From Clostridia bacterium (lineage in GTDB: Bacteria; Bacillota; Clostridia; Christensenellales; Aristaeellaceae), in contig JAFWZN010000107.1 in assembly GCA_017522345.1 (NCBI GenBank), forward strand, positions 1-37,140: a stretch of 37,140 bases of DNA. Reading direction: 5' to 3'. The translations under genes and the position numbers were made by a program. A model generated the notes under the pieces. The model was given only the letters and a program-made list of their open reading frames with translations, searched no databases and had not been told where the DNA came from. Shown here in pieces: positions 33,696 to 37,140 of the stretch. The stretch's first letter is position 1; each line of letters starts with the position of its first letter.

Positions 33696-36182
33696 TTACT
33701 TCACCCGCCCTTCCAGCAGCATGGTAGGAGTGCAGACCTCGGAATAATCGTCTGCCGATACGTCCGGTCTGAATTGGACATACACTTTGCCGTCTGCGCT
33801 GATAAATCGTCCGGGATCTTCTATTTCCTCGGATAGCTTCTGTTCAATCCAGTTTTCTCCGTCATAGAGATACATGTGTACATAGCGCAGATAGACATCG
33901 CTGTAAAGTATCAGGCGCGATACATCCATACTTCCAAGCTCTGACAGATCAAAGACGAACGCAGGATTCTCATTAAGACGATGATAGTCTCTTCCTGTAA
34001 CCGAAATGGCATGATCCATATATGGCTTCCCATCATTGTCGATCAAACAGCGCACAGCTTCATCCATGCCCGGAACATGGTATATAATTCCTGTACTGCC
34101 TACGCCGCTGTATTTGAGCTCTGTGCTGAATGCCGTCCAGTTGTTTCTCTGCAGGACTTCTTCGCCGTCAATATAAACAGTGCTCATCGGGAATTCCTCA
34201 CAGAAAGCAATATAGTGAAACATAGTTCTGTAATATCCGTTTTGCAGCCGGTAATCCTCATATAGGATTTCCTGCATCAGGCGCGCCTTCTGGTTTTTGA
34301 CCGGGTCAGCATAAGAGACAGTTTCGCCTTCCCCGGCATGGCTGACCTTGAAAATGTATTCGTTTACCATTTCGGTGGCGTCCGAATAGCCGCCTGCAAG
34401 CGATTCATACATACAGCCATCCTCATAGACAGGCTTTTTAGGATCTGCAAATGTTGCGCTGAGCAGCGTGAAATCATATCTTTCCTCAATGCCGAGGGCA
34501 GGCACCGAGCAGTAGCCAAAGCGGCTGAGGATCACGCCTTCGGTAAGATTCAGTCCGGTATGATTGATCACATAACCATGCAGGCCATCCTCCTCGCGCC
34601 AAAGTGCGGTTTCAATTCTGCCCTCAGGAATCTGTACGTCCTCCATCATCAGTATTTGTGAGTTCCATGGACCGGGGAAATTCACGCCTATGCCGTTCTG
34701 CGTTCCCTGAACATAGCGGTAATTCAGCTGCGTGGGCCCTGTCTCATTTTCTTCATCAATATAATCATAATAGCCGTTGTCATAGGGCGTCAGGGCTCTG
34801 TCCGGGGCAGTTATCAGGTGCTCACCGCTTTCAGCGGATGCGAGCGTAAGGGTCGTGGTACAGTTCAGGTTGCCGTTAGCATCCTGCCGTATACCCGTTA
34901 CAGACAATGCAACAGGTTGATTGAAATCACTGTTCATTATCACAATGAGCACCAGGAAGGTGCAGACAGCCGTAGTCAAAGGAAGAATCGCCCACAGGTA
35001 CTGCCGTTTGTCCAAGCGTCTGACAATCAAATAGGCTACAATCCAGGATACAGCCAGAAATGCGGATGCCGCAATGATCAACAGCGCCATACCGGAAGTG
35101 TTCTCCATAGGTATGGTCTGCGGCACATACGCCATGCCATTATAGTCGTTGTTTTTTATAGAAAAGCCATTTTCGTACAGCCGCGGGCTATCCTTCAGAA
35201 GCAGTCTCTGCCAGAAAGTATTCATGACCTTCCATGTGGAAACAGGTTTCGATCCTAGTTCAAATGCCGTGGTATAGATTACACCATCACCAACGCTGGA
35301 TCGCCAGATAACAGGCTGATCCGTATCTGTGATCAGAGCCTCACCGCCAACACCTTCGCAGATCAGAATATCCTGATTCACTGTTTCCGCAGTTATGCCA
35401 AGGTAGGCCAGAAGGGTAGAAGAAAAATCCGGCCGGTTCGTTACCTGTCCCGCTTCAAGCCCCGTGTATGTATTGAAATAGGGCCAGACGGTTCCGGCAT
35501 GCGCGCCGCCGCCGACTACCAGAATGTGACCCGATTCGAGCCACTTGAAAAGAGAGTCCTGCTGCGCCTCTGAAAGAAGAGCCATATCAAAATCATCAAT
35601 CACAATCATACCAAACGAATTGATCAACTCGCTCTCTCCGGGGAAGGTGGCTTCCGTCAGAGGAATCACCTGCATATATTCGCTTCGGAGCAGCTCGTCC
35701 GTTTCCATATTGATATTCATGTATGCCAGATTCTGTGGCTCAGATGAAAGCACGCCGATCAGCATTGAATCGGGATTTACAACAAGCTCAGGCTCAGCGG
35801 TGAGCGAACAGATCACTTCGCCGTCCTGCAGAAGCTCAACCGTGAATTTATCCTGTTTGCTATATACCGTCACAGGAATCAGCAGATCCTTGACTGCACC
35901 CTGTGCCAGCTGAATATCTGTTTCATACCGATTATAGGAGGTTCTCGAATAATTGATATTGATCCCGATAGTTCCATTCAGATCAGCGCCATTGTTCTCA
36001 ACGCGCACTCTGATGGGCATATCCTTTCCATAGGTCATTATACCTTCATATCCCACACCGATTTCCATCGTAATATCGGGATGCGTGATTTGCTGAGGCA
36101 TACTTTCTGCCATAGCAGATACATTCAGCAAACACGCAACGAGGAGAAACCACTTTGTTATAAGACATACCAATCTTCGCAA
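33696..36182 (-). CDS. Large exported membrane protein with Rossmann-like domain
   Basis: An 828-residue protein and the first gene of the operon. It has a signal peptide (cleavage near AMA-ES, residue 25), a beta-sandwich at about 35-135, a Rossmann- or GATase-like domain at about 140-330 (GMIVIDDFDMALLSEAQQ, then HILVVGGGAHAG), two helices at 364-388 and 396-416, and a C-terminal beta-rich half of 400 residues. It resembles membrane proteins encoded with ABC-2 and GldG-type systems, but I recognise no exact family. The start is a TTG, supported by GGAG nine bases upstream; the signal peptide begins right there. The next ATG inside the frame would destroy the signal peptide. Confidence 0.75.
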   Translation of the reverse strand: MRRLVCLITKWFLLVACLLNVSAMAESMPQQITHPDITMEIGVGYEGIMTYGKDMPIRVRVENNGADLNGTIGININYSRTSYNRYETDIQLAQGAVKDLLIPVTVYSKQDKFTVELLQDGEVICSLTAEPELVVNPDSMLIGVLSSEPQNLAYMNINMETDELLRSEYMQVIPLTEATFPGESELINSFGMIVIDDFDMALLSEAQQDSLFKWLESGHILVVGGGAHAGTVWPYFNTYTGLEAGQVTNRPDFSSTLLAYLGITAETVNQDILICEGVGGEALITDTDQPVIWRSSVGDGVIYTTAFELGSKPVSTWKVMNTFWQRLLLKDSPRLYENGFSIKNNDYNGMAYVPQTIPMENTSGMALLIIAASAFLAVSWIVAYLIVRRLDKRQYLWAILPLTTAVCTFLVLIVIMNSDFNQPVALSVTGIRQDANGNLNCTTTLTLASAESGEHLITAPDRALTPYDNGYYDYIDEENETGPTQLNYRYVQGTQNGIGVNFPGPWNSQILMMEDVQIPEGRIETALWREEDGLHGYVINHTGLNLTEGVILSRFGYCSVPALGIEERYDFTLLSATFADPKKPVYEDGCMYESLAGGYSDATEMVNEYIFKVSHAGEGETVSYADPVKNQKARLMQEILYEDYRLQNGYYRTMFHYIAFCEEFPMSTVYIDGEEVLQRNNWTAFSTELKYSGVGSTGIIYHVPGMDEAVRCLIDNDGKPYMDHAISVTGRDYHRLNENPAFVFDLSELGSMDVSRLILYSDVYLRYVHMYLYDGENWIEQKLSEEIEDPGRFISADGKVYVQFRPDVSADDYSEVCTPTMLLEGRVK

Positions 36183-36245
36183 CCTTTTTCACTCCATTCT
36201 CACATGTAATCTATATTATTAGACGATCCAGAATAGCATTTTGTT

Positions 36246-36395
36246 TCAGATACGGTATTCTTTTTTTACTTCTGCGTATTGATATCCGTAGACATATCCA
36301 AAACGTGTTCTGCCGCTTGGAGTCTTGCCAATCACATACCGGCCTTCATAACGTCCATCCTTGCGTTTATAGATATTCTCCCCGTGTCTAGCCAT
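36246..36395 (-). pseudogene. Tyrosine integrase, N-terminal fragment
   Basis: A 49-codon frame starts at an ATG with a strong AGGAGG. It reads MARHGENIYKRKDGRYEGRY and then a segment ending GYVYGYQYAEVKKEY, which is the arm-type DNA-binding domain at the very start of clostridial phage and conjugative-transposon integrases. It then meets TGA, and no core-binding or catalytic domain follows; the next operon begins 63 bases away. It is too short for the ordinary gene length of about 380-400 residues and is most likely a remnant. Confidence 0.75.
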
Positions 36396-36421
36396 TTTTT
36401 CTCCTCCTGTTCAAAGTACCG

Positions 36422-36448
36422 CGTCACAAAAAAAGTGACGGCATTTTT
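36422..36448. other. Small hairpin upstream of the integrase fragment
   Basis: CGTCAC and GTGACG (36422-36440) form a 6-bp stem around seven A and are followed by GCATTTTT on the plus strand. It may be a weak terminator. The rest of the gap 36449-36720 shows no gene or clear signal. Confidence 0.4.
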
Positions 36449-36721
36449 GACGGTTTAATATTTCATCTCTCAAATTCGAGAAAGAAGACTTTCAACAAAG
36501 CATCTGATGAGGTGCAGCCTTGTCATTTTTGCTTTTGTAGTTAATTCTCATCTGTCCCATTGACTAAGAGCTTCAAAAGTCTTAGAATATATGTGATACT
36601 GCATAATAAGGGTTGGTGTGCCAATTCGTGGTCACGTAATCACTAATTTTGCGACACATTTTGCTGTTTCGTCCGCTTTCCCAAGAAGAAGCAGTCGACA
36701 TGTGTTTGGTTTCGTATGCAA

Positions 36722-36763
36722 AAAAGACCTGACGCCTACACTCAATAGGCTATCAGGTCTTTT
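36722..36763 (-). terminator. Terminator after the serine recombinase
   Basis: An 11-bp stem AAAAGACCTGA/TCAGGTCTTTT, with an inner AGCC/GGC(G/T) pairing, is flanked by T-runs on both strands. It lies 10 bases after the recombinase stop. Confidence 0.85.
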
Positions 36764-36773
36764 CTATTTAGCC

Positions 36774-37139
36774 TCAATTCAGGAAATAATCATATTGCAT
36801 ACCGTTTCGGAAGATGAATACCAGCCCCCTACCTTGTCCAACGACAACCCTGTCAACCAACGCCACAAAGGTATATGGATCAAAGCCAAGGCATTCCGTC
36901 TGTTCTTCCAGCATGCACAGGAACACCTCAATCCTCCGTCTGCGATCAGTCTTGTCCTTCTTCTGTTCTTCAATGCTTCGGATCTTCTCGCTGAGCTTCT
37001 CATGCTCCGCTGCCAGCGCATCATAGTCTCGCTGGTACTCATCTTGATCCCTTCGCACCCTGGCGTTCTCTTCGCCCAGCTCCTGACACGCTCCGTCTAC
37101 AAACATTACCAACATAATAACCAGAAGCATCATTTAAAG
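36774..37139 (-). CDS. Large serine recombinase, C-terminal end (partial)
   Basis: About 121 residues reach the edge of the window. They have a coiled coil (about residues 20-65, rich in Glu, Lys and Arg) followed by GFDPYTFVALVDRVVV and VFIFRNGMQYDY, the usual end of clostridial large serine recombinases and transposon site-specific recombinases. The frame has no stop before the edge, so the two Met codons near 37133 are probably internal and the zinc-ribbon and catalytic domains lie outside. Confidence 0.75.
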
Positions 37140-37140
37140 C

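Overview
The window looks like a chromosomal segment of an anaerobic, probably gut-associated member of the Clostridia (Firmicutes), perhaps near Christensenellales. This is inferred from AGGAGG-type ribosome binding sites, near-consensus sigma-A promoters, a T-box leader, a CUT1 sugar importer with an AraC/YesN-type membrane regulator, a greA-lysS pair, and a palindromic repeat of a type seen in clostridial genomes. No rRNA, tRNA or CRISPR array is visible.

Layout. (1) 1-141: the end of an IS3-family transposase and its terminal inverted repeat. (2) 177-8936: a carbohydrate-uptake locus. A divergent membrane AraC regulator faces a solute-binding protein, two permeases, a barrel-like protein of unknown function and an alpha/beta hydrolase. 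There is no ATPase gene, so a shared one is likely. (3) 9006-11290, minus strand: a short alanyl-tRNA synthetase without the C-terminal domain, behind a T-box leader and a consensus promoter. (4) 11312-14477: a divergent promoter, a palindromic repeat in the 5' leader, a PHP-domain protein, a GH172 (DUF2961) protein, and nagB with its own promoter. (5) 14478-14980: a terminator hairpin present twice around a 215-bp run of perfect hairpins. (6) 14981-15763: a ZIP metal transporter. (7) 15830-19700, minus strand: an OmpR-type response regulator, a histidine kinase and two exported proteins of unknown function. (8) 19801-22177: greA and lysS. (9) 22176-23767, minus strand: a WYL-domain regulator with three direct repeats upstream, and a small unrecognised gene that may have lost its start. 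(10) 24122-36182, minus strand: a tightly packed eight-gene operon encoding a large exported membrane protein, an ABC-2 ATPase and permease, a DUF4175-like membrane protein, a MoxR AAA+ ATPase, a DUF58 protein and two membrane von Willebrand A proteins. (11) 36246-37139: the N-terminal fragment of a tyrosine integrase and the C-terminal end of a serine recombinase.

How they work together. Region 2 probably senses, imports and processes a sugar or glycoside. Regions 3 and 8 are housekeeping. Region 10 is the most system-like part: MoxR, DUF58 and MIDAS-bearing vWA proteins are known to act together as an ATP-driven chaperone or maturation machine, here co-transcribed with an ABC-2 exporter and a large extracytoplasmic protein. 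Recombinase remnants next to region 10, and a possibly decayed gene before the WYL regulator, suggest past mobile-element activity around it.
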